Assembly: GCF_004571025.1 (NCBI RefSeq)
Contig: NZ_SPQT01000008.1
Location: 62,001 to 126,000 of the forward strand
Origin: Bradyrhizobium niftali
Lineage (GTDB): Bacteria > Pseudomonadota > Alphaproteobacteria > Rhizobiales > Xanthobacteraceae
DNA: 64,000 nucleotides
Direction of reading: 5' to 3'
The notes under the pieces: model-generated
Told to the model about the DNA's origin: nothing
Database searches by the model: none
The model's input: only the letters and a program-made list of their open reading frames with translations
Program-made: the position numbers and the translations under genes
Part shown: piece after piece, positions 28,389 to 37,402 of the stretch
How the letters are laid out: each line of letters opens with the position of its first letter
Numbering within the stretch: position 1 is the stretch's first letter

Positions 28389-29573
28389 GTGCGTCGATCA
28401 CTCATCATAACAACAACCATCCTCGCGCTCGCCGCGGGCACCTCCGTACAGGCCGACGACCTCAAGGTCGCACTGATCTACGGCAAGACCGGTCCGCTCG
28501 AGGCCTATGCCAAGCAGACCGAGACCGGCCTGCAAATGGGCTTCGAATACGCAACCAAGGGCACCATGACGCTCGACGGCCGCAAGATCGTCGTCATCAC
28601 CAAGGACGACCAGGGCAAGCCGGACCTCTCCAAGGCCGCGCTCGCGGAAGCCTATCAGGACGACAAGGCTGATATCGCGATCGGCACGACATCGTCAGCC
28701 GCAGCGCTCGCCATTCTCCCCGTCGCCGAGGAGAACAAGAAGATCCTGATCGTCGAGCCGGCGGTCGCAGACCAGATTACCGGCGAGAAGTGGAATCGCT
28801 ACATCTTCCGCACCGCGCGCAACTCCTCGCAGGACGCGATCTCGAACGCGGTCGCGATCGGCAAGCAGGGTGTCACCGTTGCCACGCTGGCGCAGGACTA
28901 TGCCTTTGGCCGCGACGGCGTCGCCGCCTTCAAGGAGGCGCTCGCCAAGACCGGCGCGACGCTCGCCGCCGAAGAATATGCCCCGACCTCGACCACCGAC
29001 TTCACCGCGGTCGGCCAGCGCCTGTTCGACGCGCTGAAGGACAAGCCGGGCCGCAAGGTGATCTGGGTGATCTGGGCCGGCGCCGGCAATCCGCTGGCCA
29101 AGCTCCAGGACATGGATCCGAAGCGCTACGGCATCGAGCTCTCCACCGGCGGCAACATCCTGCCGGCGCTCGCCGCCTACAAGGGCCTGCCCGGCATGGA
29201 AGGCGCGACCTATTACTTCTACGAGATCCCGAAGAACCCGGTGAACGACTGGCTCGTCGCCGAGCACCAGAAGCGCTTCAACGCACCGCCGGACTTCTTC
29301 ACCGCGGGCGGTTTCGCCGCCGCGATGTCCGTCGTCGCCGCCGTCACCAAGGCGAAGTCGACCGACACCGAGAAGCTGATCACGGCGATGGAAGGCCTGG
29401 AGTTCGACACGCCGAAGGGCAAGATGGTGTTCCGGAAAGAGGACCATCAGGCGCTCCAGAGCATGTATCACTTCAAGGTCAAGGTCGATCCGAACGTCGC
29501 CTGGGCCGTGCTCGAGCCTATGCGCGAGCTGAAGATCGAGGACATGGACGTCCCCGTCCGCAACAAGCGGTAG
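28389..29573 (+). CDS. ABC transporter substrate-binding protein (LivK/HAAT type)
   Basis: A 394-residue periplasmic type I binding protein. A GTG start (VRRSLIITTTILALAAG) is preceded by AGGAGG and gives a clean signal peptide cleaved near SVQADD at about 22. The mature part starts LKVALIYGKTGPLEAYA, typical of LivK-like proteins, with IGTTSSAAALAILPVAEE as the first ligand-contact region. It heads a five-gene importer (29732-33304). The position behind a transporter and CoA-transferase suggests a ligand other than leucine, perhaps an aromatic or branched organic acid (inference). Confidence 0.9.
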   Translation: MRRSLIITTTILALAAGTSVQADDLKVALIYGKTGPLEAYAKQTETGLQMGFEYATKGTMTLDGRKIVVITKDDQGKPDLSKAALAEAYQDDKADIAIGTTSSAAALAILPVAEENKKILIVEPAVADQITGEKWNRYIFRTARNSSQDAISNAVAIGKQGVTVATLAQDYAFGRDGVAAFKEALAKTGATLAAEEYAPTSTTDFTAVGQRLFDALKDKPGRKVIWVIWAGAGNPLAKLQDMDPKRYGIELSTGGNILPALAAYKGLPGMEGATYYFYEIPKNPVNDWLVAEHQKRFNAPPDFFTAGGFAAAMSVVAAVTKAKSTDTEKLITAMEGLEFDTPKGKMVFRKEDHQALQSMYHFKVKVDPNVAWAVLEPMRELKIEDMDVPVRNKR

Positions 29574-29579
29574 GTACTT

Positions 29580-29701
29580 CACCTCTCCCCCAGGGTGAGG
29601 GGGTACCACCTCTCGTGGGACCTGAGCCCCCTCACCCGATTTGCAATGGACGATGCTTCGCATCGCCAGGATCAAATCGACCTCTCCCCGTCGGGGAGAG
29701 A
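29580..29701. repeat. Intergenic repeat of family C
   Basis: Begins CACCTCTCCCCCAGGGTGAG and ends CCTCTCCCCGTCGGGGAGAG, with GACGATGCTTCGCATCG inside. It separates the binding-protein gene from the ATPase gene and could weaken read-through, giving excess binding protein over membrane subunits, as is common in such operons. Confidence 0.7.
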
Positions 29702-29731
29702 TGAACCGATAGACCAACCCGGTTTGCAAGA

Positions 29732-30496
29732 ATGCCGCTGACTCTCGAAACCCGCGACCTCACCATCCGCTTTGGCGGCCACGTCGCGGTCAACAACGTC
29801 TCCTGCACGTTCCGCCCGGGCGAGCTCACCGCCATCGTCGGGCCGAACGGCGCCGGCAAGACCACCTATTTCAACCTGATCTCGGGCCAGCTGCGCGCTT
29901 CACACGGCAGCATCCTGTTCGACGGCACCGACATCACCCAGCATTCCGCGCCGCTGCGCACGCGCGCGGGCCTCGGGCGTGCCTTTCAGCTCACCAATCT
30001 GTTCCCAAATCTTTCGGTCGAGGAAAATGTCCGCCTCGCGGTGCAGGCGGCGAACGGCACCCATTACGACATGCTGCGGCCGTGGATGGTCCGCCGCGAC
30101 CTGATTGCACGCGCCGACGCCATCCTCGACCAGGTCGCGCTCGGTAGCCGCCGCGGTGTCGCCGCGACCGCGCTGTCACATGGCGACCAGCGCAAGCTGG
30201 AGGTGGCGCTGATGATCGCGCTGGAGCCGAAGGTGTTCATGTTCGACGAGCCGACCGCGGGCATGAGCATCGACGAGGTGCCTGTCGTGCTCAACCTGAT
30301 CGCACAGCTCAAGCAGGACAGGAGCAAGATCATCCTCCTCGTCGAGCACAAGATGGACGTGGTGCGTTCGCTCGCCGACCGCATCATCGTGCTGCATAAC
30401 GGCCAGCTGGTCGCCGACGGGCCGCCGGCCGAGGTGATCGCCTCGCCGATCGTGCAGGAGGCCTATCTCGGCGTCGCACCGAAGAGTGCAGCATGA
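29732..30496 (+). CDS. ABC transporter ATP-binding protein (LivG type)
   Basis: A 254-residue ATPase of the branched-chain/HAAT importer class. Walker A is GPNGAGKTT, the LivG-specific LGRAFQLTNLFPNLSVEENV follows, the signature is ALSHGDQRKLEVAL (LSHGD in place of LSGGQ, normal for LivG), and Walker B is VFMFDEPTAGMS. The end overlaps the next start by 4 bases (ATGA), so LivG and LivF are translationally coupled. Partner of the subunits at 30493, 31212 and 32219. Confidence 0.92.
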   Translation: MPLTLETRDLTIRFGGHVAVNNVSCTFRPGELTAIVGPNGAGKTTYFNLISGQLRASHGSILFDGTDITQHSAPLRTRAGLGRAFQLTNLFPNLSVEENVRLAVQAANGTHYDMLRPWMVRRDLIARADAILDQVALGSRRGVAATALSHGDQRKLEVALMIALEPKVFMFDEPTAGMSIDEVPVVLNLIAQLKQDRSKIILLVEHKMDVVRSLADRIIVLHNGQLVADGPPAEVIASPIVQEAYLGVAPKSAA

Positions 30497-31215
30497 CCGA
30501 TCTGCTCAAACTCTCCGGCGTGCACACCCATATCGGCCGCTATCACATTCTCCAGGGCATCGATCTTACGGTCCCGCAGGGACAGACCACAATGCTGCTC
30601 GGCCGCAACGGCGCCGGCAAGACCACGACGCTGCGCACCATCATGGGCCTCTGGCAGGCCTCGAAGGGCGAGATCAGCCTCGCCGGGATGCGCATCGACA
30701 GCCGCGCCACGCCCGACATCGCCCTGCTCGGCGTCGGCTACGTGCCCGAAAGCATGGCGGTGTTCTCCGACCTCACGGTGAAGGAGAACCTCGTGCTGGC
30801 GGCGCGCGACGGGCCACTCGACGACGCCCAGCTCGACTGGATTTTCGGCTTCTTTCCGGCCCTGCGCCGGTTCTGGCTGTCGCGCGCGGGAAGCCTCTCC
30901 GGCGGACAGAAGCAGATGCTGTCGATCGCGCGCGCCATCATCGAGCCGCGCAAGCTGCTCTTGATCGACGAGCCGACCAAGGGGCTGGCGCCCGCCATCG
31001 TCATGGCGCTGATCGAGTGCCTGAAGGAGATCAAGCGCAAGGGCGCGACGATCCTCCTGGTCGAGCAGAATTTCTTTGCCGCGCGCGAGCTCGGCGACAA
31101 CGTGCTGGTCATGGACAACGGCACCATCGTCCATCGCGGCGAGATGGCGGCACTCGCCGCCGACGTGCCGCTGCAGGAGCGGCTGCTCGGCCTGAGCCTG
31201 GAGGCGCATCAGTGA
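30493..31215 (+). CDS. ABC transporter ATP-binding protein (LivF type)
   Basis: A 240-residue second ATPase of the importer. Walker A GRNGAGKTT, signature SLSGGQKQMLSIARAI, Walker B LLLIDEPTKGLAP and the switch region ILLVEQN are intact. GVGYVPESMAVFSDLTVKEN is the LivF-type Q-loop region. It overlaps LivG by 4 bases upstream and the LivH gene by 4 bases downstream, so the three are coupled. Confidence 0.92.
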   Translation: MTDLLKLSGVHTHIGRYHILQGIDLTVPQGQTTMLLGRNGAGKTTTLRTIMGLWQASKGEISLAGMRIDSRATPDIALLGVGYVPESMAVFSDLTVKENLVLAARDGPLDDAQLDWIFGFFPALRRFWLSRAGSLSGGQKQMLSIARAIIEPRKLLLIDEPTKGLAPAIVMALIECLKEIKRKGATILLVEQNFFAARELGDNVLVMDNGTIVHRGEMAALAADVPLQERLLGLSLEAHQ

Positions 31216-32222
31216 CAGAACTTGCCGCAAACGATCCGCTGCCGAAGCCGAAGCGCGACATCGCGCCGATCCTGCTGCCGGTCGCGCTCGCCCTCGTGGT
31301 GATCCCGCTGGTCGGCTCGCCCAGCACCTGGCTGACGCTGACCGCCGCGAGCCTCGCCATGGGCATGATGATCTTCATCATGGCCTCCGGGCTGACGCTG
31401 GTGTTCGGCCTGATGGACGTGCTCAATTTCGGCCACGGCGCCTTCATCGCCGTCGGCGCCTATGTCGCAACCCTGGTGCTGGCACCGTTCGCGGCTTCCA
31501 TTCAGGCCGATTCGCTCTGGACGAACCTCGCGGTGCTGGCGCCGGCCGCGCTGCTGTCGATGGCGGTGTCCGGCGCGCTCGGCCTGATCGTCGAGCGCGT
31601 GCTGATCCTGCCGGTCTACGGCCAGCACCTGAAGCAGATCCTGATGACGACCGGCGGCCTGATCGTCGCCGAGCAGGGGCTCTATGCGCTGTGGGGGCCG
31701 CAGATCATCCCGATGCCGCTGCCCACTTCGCTGCGCGGCTCCTTCATCTTCGGCGACGTCGCAATCGCGAAGTACCGCGTGCTGGCGACGCTGATCGGCC
31801 TTGCCGTCTTCATCGCGATCCAGCTCGTGCTCAACCGCACCAAGCTCGGCCTGCTGATCCGCGCCGGCGTCGAGAACCGCGAGATGGTCGAGGCGCTCGG
31901 CTATCGCATTCGCCGCCTGTTCCTCGGCGTGTTCATGACGGGCTCCGCGCTCGCCGGCCTCGGCGGCGTGATGTGGGCGCTCTACCGCGAGCAGGTCCAC
32001 GCCTCCATGAGCGACGACCTCACCGTGCTGATCTTCATCGTCGTCATCATTGGCGGGCTCGGGTCGATCGGCGGCTGCTTCATCGGCGCGATCCTGGTCG
32101 CGATGGTCGCCAATTACGGCGGCTTCCTGGTGCCGAAACTCGCCCTCGTGTCCAACATCCTGCTGATGGTCGCCATTCTGATGTGGCGGCCGCGCGGCCT
32201 CTATGCGGTGACCAGCCGATGA
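31212..32222 (+). CDS. Branched-chain-type ABC transporter permease (LivH type)
   Basis: A 336-residue permease with about eight helices. The family sequence ASGLTLVFGLMDVLNFGHGA and the later ALGYRIRRLFLGVFMTGSAL (EAA-like loop) with IIGGLGSIGGCFIGAI are clear. The start is a GTG at 31212 (VTELAANDPLPK) that overlaps the LivF stop as GTGA; no suitable ATG precedes helix 1. The first 25 residues are a basic cytoplasmic tail. It overlaps the LivM gene by 4 bases. Confidence 0.9.
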   Translation: MTELAANDPLPKPKRDIAPILLPVALALVVIPLVGSPSTWLTLTAASLAMGMMIFIMASGLTLVFGLMDVLNFGHGAFIAVGAYVATLVLAPFAASIQADSLWTNLAVLAPAALLSMAVSGALGLIVERVLILPVYGQHLKQILMTTGGLIVAEQGLYALWGPQIIPMPLPTSLRGSFIFGDVAIAKYRVLATLIGLAVFIAIQLVLNRTKLGLLIRAGVENREMVEALGYRIRRLFLGVFMTGSALAGLGGVMWALYREQVHASMSDDLTVLIFIVVIIGGLGSIGGCFIGAILVAMVANYGGFLVPKLALVSNILLMVAILMWRPRGLYAVTSR

Positions 32223-33304
32223 TGATCCTCTCCGGCGATCCGCCGCGCAGCCGCGTGCTCACGCTCGTCCTCGTCCTCATCATCCTGGCGCTGGCGGCGA
32301 CGCCGTTCCTGTTCCCGGGTGCCAAGGCGCTGAACGTCGCGGCCAAGATCTGCGTCTTCGCCGCGCTGGTCGCCTCCTACGACCTGCTGCTCGGCTATAC
32401 CGGCTCGGTGTCGTTCGCCCACACCATGTTCTACGGCATCGGCAGCTACGCGATTGCGATCGCGTTGTACGGGATGGGTCCGAATTGGGCCGCGGTCGCA
32501 ACCGGCATCGTCGTCGGCCTGCCGCTTGCGGCGCTGCTCGCGCTCGCGATCGGACTGTTCTCGCTGCGCGTCGCGGCGATCTTCTTCGCCATGATCACGC
32601 TGGCGGTCGCCTCTGCCTTCCAGGTGCTGGCCTCGCAACTGTCCTGGCTGACCGGCGGCGAGGACGGCCGCAGCTTCCAGCTGCCCGAGCTGCTGCGCCC
32701 CGGCACGGTGCTGATCTCCAAGAACCTGTTCGGCTTCGAGGTCAACGGCCGCATCCTCACCTACTACCTCGTGTTCGCCATATCGGCCGTGATGATCCTC
32801 GCTTTGCTGCGCGTGGTGAACTCGCCGTTCGGCCGTGTGCTGCAGGCGATTCGCGAGAACCGCTTCCGCGCCGAGGCGCTCGGCTTCCGCACCGTGTTCC
32901 ACCTGACCTACGCCAACTGCCTCGCGGCCCTCGTCGCCGCCAGCGCCGGGATCCTGAATGCGCTGTGGCTGCGCTATGCCGGCCCCGACACCTCGCTCAG
33001 TTTCTCGATCATGCTCGACATCCTGCTGATGGTGGTGATCGGCGGCATGGGCACGATCTACGGCGCGATCATCGGCGCCACCATCTTCATCCTCGCGCAG
33101 AACTACCTGCAATCGCTGATGGGAGTCGCCTCCAAGGCGGCGTCGGAAGCCGGGCTGCCGCTGCTGCCGGGACTTCTGCATCCCGACCGCTGGCTGCTGT
33201 GGCTCGGGCTGCTGTTCATTGCCAGCGTCTATTTCTTCCCGACCGGCGTGGTCGGACGGCTGCGCAATCGCGGCGGTGACAAGAGCGCGGGCACCTCACA
33301 TTAA
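32219..33304 (+). CDS. Branched-chain-type ABC transporter permease (LivM type)
   Basis: A 361-residue partner permease. LLGYTGSVSFAHTMFYGIGSY near residue 60, FGRVLQAIRENRFRAEALGF (the ATPase-contact loop) and GGMGTIYGAIIGATIFI are the LivM hallmarks. It starts MMILSGDPPRSR at the ATGA overlap with LivH and is the last gene of the operon; the next gene begins 175 bases later behind a palindrome-rich promoter region. Confidence 0.9.
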   Translation: MMILSGDPPRSRVLTLVLVLIILALAATPFLFPGAKALNVAAKICVFAALVASYDLLLGYTGSVSFAHTMFYGIGSYAIAIALYGMGPNWAAVATGIVVGLPLAALLALAIGLFSLRVAAIFFAMITLAVASAFQVLASQLSWLTGGEDGRSFQLPELLRPGTVLISKNLFGFEVNGRILTYYLVFAISAVMILALLRVVNSPFGRVLQAIRENRFRAEALGFRTVFHLTYANCLAALVAASAGILNALWLRYAGPDTSLSFSIMLDILLMVVIGGMGTIYGAIIGATIFILAQNYLQSLMGVASKAASEAGLPLLPGLLHPDRWLLWLGLLFIASVYFFPTGVVGRLRNRGGDKSAGTSH

Positions 33305-33388
33305 GCCGCCGCTAACGATGCAGTGCAGCGATTGTTGCGCGCATTGCGCAACCGCGGAGCGATTCCCGCCCCGCTGCATGCGGCCGGT

Positions 33389-33451
33389 ACCGCACAACCG
33401 CATTAATGCTTAGGTAACTGGCTTTCCTAAGGTTTACGCCATTTGTGCGGT
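33389..33451. promoter_or_regulatory. Nested palindromes with a CtrA-like box upstream of the GGDEF-EAL gene
   Basis: ACCGCACAA at 33389-33397 pairs with TTGTGCGGT at 33443-33451. Between them are the perfect palindrome GCATTAATGC (33400-33409) and the pair CTTAGG/CCTAAG (33409-33414, 33426-33431). TTAATGCTTAGGTAAC at 33403-33418 differs from the CtrA consensus TTAA-N7-TTAAC at one base. The ribosome site of the next gene follows at about 33469. Confidence 0.45.
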
Positions 33452-33478
33452 GTATTCGTGTTTCTCCAGGGAGGGGGA

Positions 33479-36400
33479 ATGCGCCAGGTCTTTTCCACAG
33501 TGGCGGCCGGAATGTCCTTAGCCGCGAAGAACGGCTGGGCGGCCTTGGCGCGGCGTGGTCCTGTCCTGTGGCTGACCCTGTGCGGCGCGCTGCTGGTCGC
33601 GGGGATCTTCGCCGTGACCGCCATGGCCGTCGGCGAATTCCGCGAGCGAACCCTCGCCAACCGCGAGCGCGAGCTGGAAAACACCGTGCAGCTGATCGCG
33701 CGGCATTTCGATCAGCAATTCGAGGATTCCGACGTCGTCGCCGCCGATCTGATCGGGCAGATGAATCTGCCGGGGATCACCTCGCCCGCGATGTTCCGCG
33801 AGCGCATGTCCGGCTCTGCCACAAACCAGATGCTGCGCAGCAAGATCAGCTCGGTCTCCTATCTCGGCGACATCGCGATCTACGATGCGGACGGCGAGCT
33901 GATCAACTGGTCGCGGGCCCAGCCGCTGCCCAAGATCAACATCTCATCGCGCGCCTACTTCCAGACGTTCAAATCCGATCCGATGGCCGAATCGGTCATC
34001 CTGGAATCCGTCCGCAGCTTCATCATCGGCAAATGGACCACGGTCGTCGCACGACGGCTGAGCCTGCCGGACGGCACGTTCGTCGGCGCGATGGTCCGGC
34101 GGATCGATCCCGACAGCTACCAGAACTATTTCGCATCCGTGGCGCTCGCCGAAGGCACGGCGATCTCGCTGTTCGATCGCGAAGGCAAGATGCTGGCGCG
34201 CTATCCGCATGTCGAAGAGCTGATCGGCAGGAGCTTCAAGACGGCGCCGCTGATGCACAAGGTGCTGACCAAGGGCGGCCAGCAAACGCTTCGCGTCAGG
34301 AGCCCGGTCGACGGCGAGGAGCGGCTCGGCTCAGCCGCGTCGTTGAAGCATTTCCCGCTGGTCATCGTTGCCACCAACACGATGGCGGCGGCGCTTGCCG
34401 ACTGGCGGCAGCAGACCGGCTTCATGGTCACGACCGCCGCGCTTTCGGCCGTGGTGATCACGCTCATCCTCTTTCTGATCATCCGCCAGATCAACCGGCA
34501 GAACCGCGAAGCCCAGGCGCGGATCGAATCGGAGCGGCAGCGGCTCGACACCGCCCTGAACAACATGTCGCAAGGGCTGATCCTGTACGACGCCGCCGGA
34601 TACATCGTCACCTGCAACCGCCGCTACGCCGACATGTTCGGCCTCTCCCACGACGTCATCAAGCCCGGCTGTCACATCCGCGAGGCGATGTACCACCGCA
34701 AGGAACGTGACGCGTTTGACGGCGATGTCGAGGAATTTTGCGCCGACGTCATGAGGGTCGTCGCCGAAGGCACGGTCTCCACACGAACTCATCAGTTGGC
34801 CAACGGCCGCGCCTTCCAGGTCATCAACACACCGCTCGCGCAGGGCGGATGGGTCGCCACGATCGAGGACATCACCGAGCGCCGCAACCTGGAACAGGAG
34901 CGCGATCGCAACCACACCTTCCTGCGCGAGATCATCGACCATATCCCCTCGCAGATCACCGTGAAGGATGCGCGTACGCGGCAATATCTGCTGCTCAATG
35001 GCGTCGCCGAACAGTTGTTCGGCCAGTCTCGTCAGGATGTTGTCGGCAAGACCGCCTTCGACATCTTCCCCGAGACGCCCGCCGCTCATATCACCGAAGA
35101 CGACAGCAAGGCGCTGAATTCGGCCAAGGGATTGTTCAAGGACGAACACGCCTGGCAGATGCCGGGCATGGGGCTGCGCTACATCACTTCGACCCGGATC
35201 GGCATTCGCGACGAAGCCGGCGAGCCGCGCTATCTCATCCATGTCATCGATGACGTCACCGAGCGGCGGCGCGCCCACGAGAAGATCGCGCATATGGCGC
35301 ATTACGATGCGTTGACCGACCTGCCGAACCGCGCGTTGTTCCGCGAGCAGATCGAACGCGAGCTGGCGAAGGTCGCCGACGGCGGGCAGTTCGCGCTGCT
35401 CTACATCGACGTCGATGAATTCAAGGGCATCAACGATTCGCTCGGCCATCACGTCGGCGACGAGCTGTTGAAGGCGATCGCCACCCGCCTCCGTGGCTGC
35501 CTCAAGAAGAGTGACCTGATCGCGCGGCTCGGCGGCGACGAGTTCGCGGTGATCCAGACCGCCATCCGGTCCCGGGCCGACGTGCTGTCCTTCGTGACGC
35601 GGATCTACGAGGCGATCCGACAGCCCTATCACTGCCTCGGCCACCAGCTCTCCACCGATGCCAGCATCGGCATTGCGCTGGCGCCGCAGGACGGCAACGA
35701 TCTCGACCAGCTGATCAAGAACGCCGACCTCGCGATGTACGGCGCCAAGGCCGAGGGACGCCGCACCCACCGCTTCTTCGAGCCGGAAATGGACGCGTGC
35801 GCCAAGGCGCGCCTGACCATGGAGCAGGATTTGCGTCAGGCCCTGGTGAACGGCGGCTTCGAGATCCACTATCAGCCGCTGGTCGATCTGCGCTCGGGCG
35901 AGGTCTCGGGCTGCGAGGCGCTGCTGCGCTGGCGCCATCCCGAACGCGGCGCGATCTCGCCGGCGGAGTTCATTCCGATCGCCGAGGATACCGGCCTGAT
36001 CAACGAGCTCGGCGATTGGGTGCTGCGCATGGCCTGCAACGAAGCCGCGACCTGGCCGTCGCATGTGCGGGTTGCGGTCAACGTCTCGCCGGTGCAGCTC
36101 AAATGCGACACGCTGGCGCTCAGGATCGCGGGCGCGCTCGCCGCCTCCGGGCTCGATCCGCGCCGGCTCGAGCTCGAGATCACCGAGGCCGTGCTGATCC
36201 GCGACGACGAGGCGGCGCTCTCGATCCTGCACCAGCTTCGCTCGATCGGCGTGCGGATCGCGCTCGACGATTTCGGCACGGGCTACTCCTCGCTGAGCTA
36301 TCTGAAGCGCTTCCCGTTCGACAAGATCAAAATCGACCGCTGCTTCGTCGCCGACATCGCGGAGACGAGCGGCGCGCCCGTGATCGTGCAGGCGGTGGTG

Positions 36401-36589
36401 AACATCGCCGCCGCGAGCCACATGACCACGGTCGCCGAAGGCGTCGAGACCGAAGCCCAGCGCGAGCTGCTGCGCACGCTCGGCTGCACCGAGATGCAGG
36501 GCTATCTGTTCAGCGCGCCGAAGCCGGCCAGCGAGGTGCGAAAGCTGTTCGGCCCGAGCGATGCCGTGCCGGTGGCGGCGGTGGCCTGA
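33479..36589 (+). CDS. Membrane-bound PAS-GGDEF-EAL c-di-GMP enzyme
   Basis: A 1036-residue inner-membrane signalling protein. One helix near residues 30-50, a periplasmic dCache-like domain (about 55-310) and a second helix near 320-340 (VTTAALSAVVITLILFLII) form the sensor. Two PAS domains (about 360-480 and 485-600) precede GGDEF (about 605-770, intact RLGGDEFAVI) and EAL (about 785-1030). The EAL set is complete: CEALLRWR, VNVSPVQL, EITEAVL, DDFGTGYSS, KIDRCF, EGVET, MQGYLF. Both activities are therefore possible. The start MRQVFSTVAAG follows GGGAGGGGGA. A GGDEF fragment lies in the same frame right after its stop. Confidence 0.92.
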   Translation: MRQVFSTVAAGMSLAAKNGWAALARRGPVLWLTLCGALLVAGIFAVTAMAVGEFRERTLANRERELENTVQLIARHFDQQFEDSDVVAADLIGQMNLPGITSPAMFRERMSGSATNQMLRSKISSVSYLGDIAIYDADGELINWSRAQPLPKINISSRAYFQTFKSDPMAESVILESVRSFIIGKWTTVVARRLSLPDGTFVGAMVRRIDPDSYQNYFASVALAEGTAISLFDREGKMLARYPHVEELIGRSFKTAPLMHKVLTKGGQQTLRVRSPVDGEERLGSAASLKHFPLVIVATNTMAAALADWRQQTGFMVTTAALSAVVITLILFLIIRQINRQNREAQARIESERQRLDTALNNMSQGLILYDAAGYIVTCNRRYADMFGLSHDVIKPGCHIREAMYHRKERDAFDGDVEEFCADVMRVVAEGTVSTRTHQLANGRAFQVINTPLAQGGWVATIEDITERRNLEQERDRNHTFLREIIDHIPSQITVKDARTRQYLLLNGVAEQLFGQSRQDVVGKTAFDIFPETPAAHITEDDSKALNSAKGLFKDEHAWQMPGMGLRYITSTRIGIRDEAGEPRYLIHVIDDVTERRRAHEKIAHMAHYDALTDLPNRALFREQIERELAKVADGGQFALLYIDVDEFKGINDSLGHHVGDELLKAIATRLRGCLKKSDLIARLGGDEFAVIQTAIRSRADVLSFVTRIYEAIRQPYHCLGHQLSTDASIGIALAPQDGNDLDQLIKNADLAMYGAKAEGRRTHRFFEPEMDACAKARLTMEQDLRQALVNGGFEIHYQPLVDLRSGEVSGCEALLRWRHPERGAISPAEFIPIAEDTGLINELGDWVLRMACNEAATWPSHVRVAVNVSPVQLKCDTLALRIAGALAASGLDPRRLELEITEAVLIRDDEAALSILHQLRSIGVRIALDDFGTGYSSLSYLKRFPFDKIKIDRCFVADIAETSGAPVIVQAVVNIAAASHMTTVAEGVETEAQRELLRTLGCTEMQGYLFSAPKPASEVRKLFGPSDAVPVAAVA

Positions 36590-36862
36590 GATGGCGAGAT
36601 CCGCATCGCCGTCATGGCCTTGCGGATCGGCCATGGCGCCAAGGGAGCCGGCGACCACGTCACCCTCAGCGTCGGCGTCGCCGGCCACAGTCCCGGCGAG
36701 GCCGACGGCACCCCCGACCCGCTGCTGGGCCTGGCCGGCCAGGCGCTTTATACGGCAAAACGGCTCGGCCGCGACAGCCTGCCGGTTCCTGGCCGCATTG
36801 CCCGCAAATCAGCCTCGCCGAACACGGCGGAAGCGGTTGCCCGCCCCTCGCCAATCGGCTAA
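36590..36862 (+). pseudogene. Remnant of a GGDEF domain C-terminus
   Basis: Ninety codons directly after, and in frame with, the stop of the GGDEF-EAL gene. They read DGEIRIAVMALRIGHGA, then VTLSVGVAGHSPGEAD, then ALYTAKRLGRDSLPVPG, which matches the end of a diguanylate cyclase domain (strand VTxSxGVA, then the ALYxAKxxGRN motif). There is no active-site half. An ATG at 36614 could give an 82-residue product but with no ribosome site. I read it as the decayed tail of a second cyclase gene, deleted at its 5' side. Confidence 0.65.
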
Positions 36863-36875
36863 ATGAGGCCCCACT

Positions 36876-36952
36876 GCACCCGTAGCTCAGCTGGATAGAG
36901 CGTTGCCCTCCGAAGGCAAAGGTCACACGTTCGAATCGTGTCGGGTGCGCCA
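36876..36952 (+). tRNA. tRNA-Arg (anticodon CCG)
   Basis: A 77-base cloverleaf: acceptor GCACCCG pairs with CGGGTGC, D-arm GCTC/GAGC, anticodon stem TTGCC/GGCAA with loop CTCCGAA (anticodon CCG), T-arm ACACG-TTCGAAT-CGTGT. The 3' CCA is encoded. Confidence 0.97.
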
Positions 36953-36979
36953 GCCTTGTGGCCGTCTTTACGCCAGCGC

Positions 36980-37189
36980 CTAGCTGAGCATCGAGATCAT
37001 CGCCTGGATCTGGTCCGAGGCGGACGTGACCAGTCCGTCGTAGGACGTCTGGCCGTGTGCGGCGGCCTTCAGGATGCATTCGGCCACAGCCGCTTTCAGA
37101 CCGAAGACCGATTGATGGGCCGGCACGCTCGCCATCACGGTCTCCAGCGCTTGACGCATCGTGTGAATGAGCTCGGAGCTGTATTGCAT
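36980..37189 (-). CDS. Small conserved hypothetical protein (69 aa)
   Basis: A 69-residue mostly alpha-helical protein, MQYSSELIHTMRQALETVM to IQAMISMLS. GGAGGACAGCCCATG on the minus strand is a textbook ribosome site and start, which is the main reason to accept the gene. There is no signal peptide, membrane segment or known motif; a single cysteine lies in AVAECILKAA. It is transcribed toward tRNA-Arg and away from dinB. Function unknown. Confidence 0.7.
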   Translation of the reverse strand: MQYSSELIHTMRQALETVMASVPAHQSVFGLKAAVAECILKAAAHGQTSYDGLVTSASDQIQAMISMLS

Positions 37190-37402
37190 GGGCTGTCCTC
37201 CGCGGGCTCATATTAGATCGCGTGCCCATGCTTGCCACTCACAAGCCTGAGACTGTTCTTTGAACCCGGTCGAGACTGAACGCCTCAATTCAAACGCCAG
37301 ATGGCCGCATTGAGCAGGCCGGCAAACGCGACCCGGGCTGCGTAAGGCGCGAAAAGCATCCATCACCTCGCGCTTCTCTTTGCCCGATTGTATCATCTCT
37401 CC

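Noticed and set aside
37255..37265. GTTC-TTT-GAAC upstream of dinB as a LexA site
   Set aside because: The alphaproteobacterial LexA site is a direct repeat GTTC-N7-GTTC; this is an inverted repeat with a 3-base spacer about 140 bases from the start codon.
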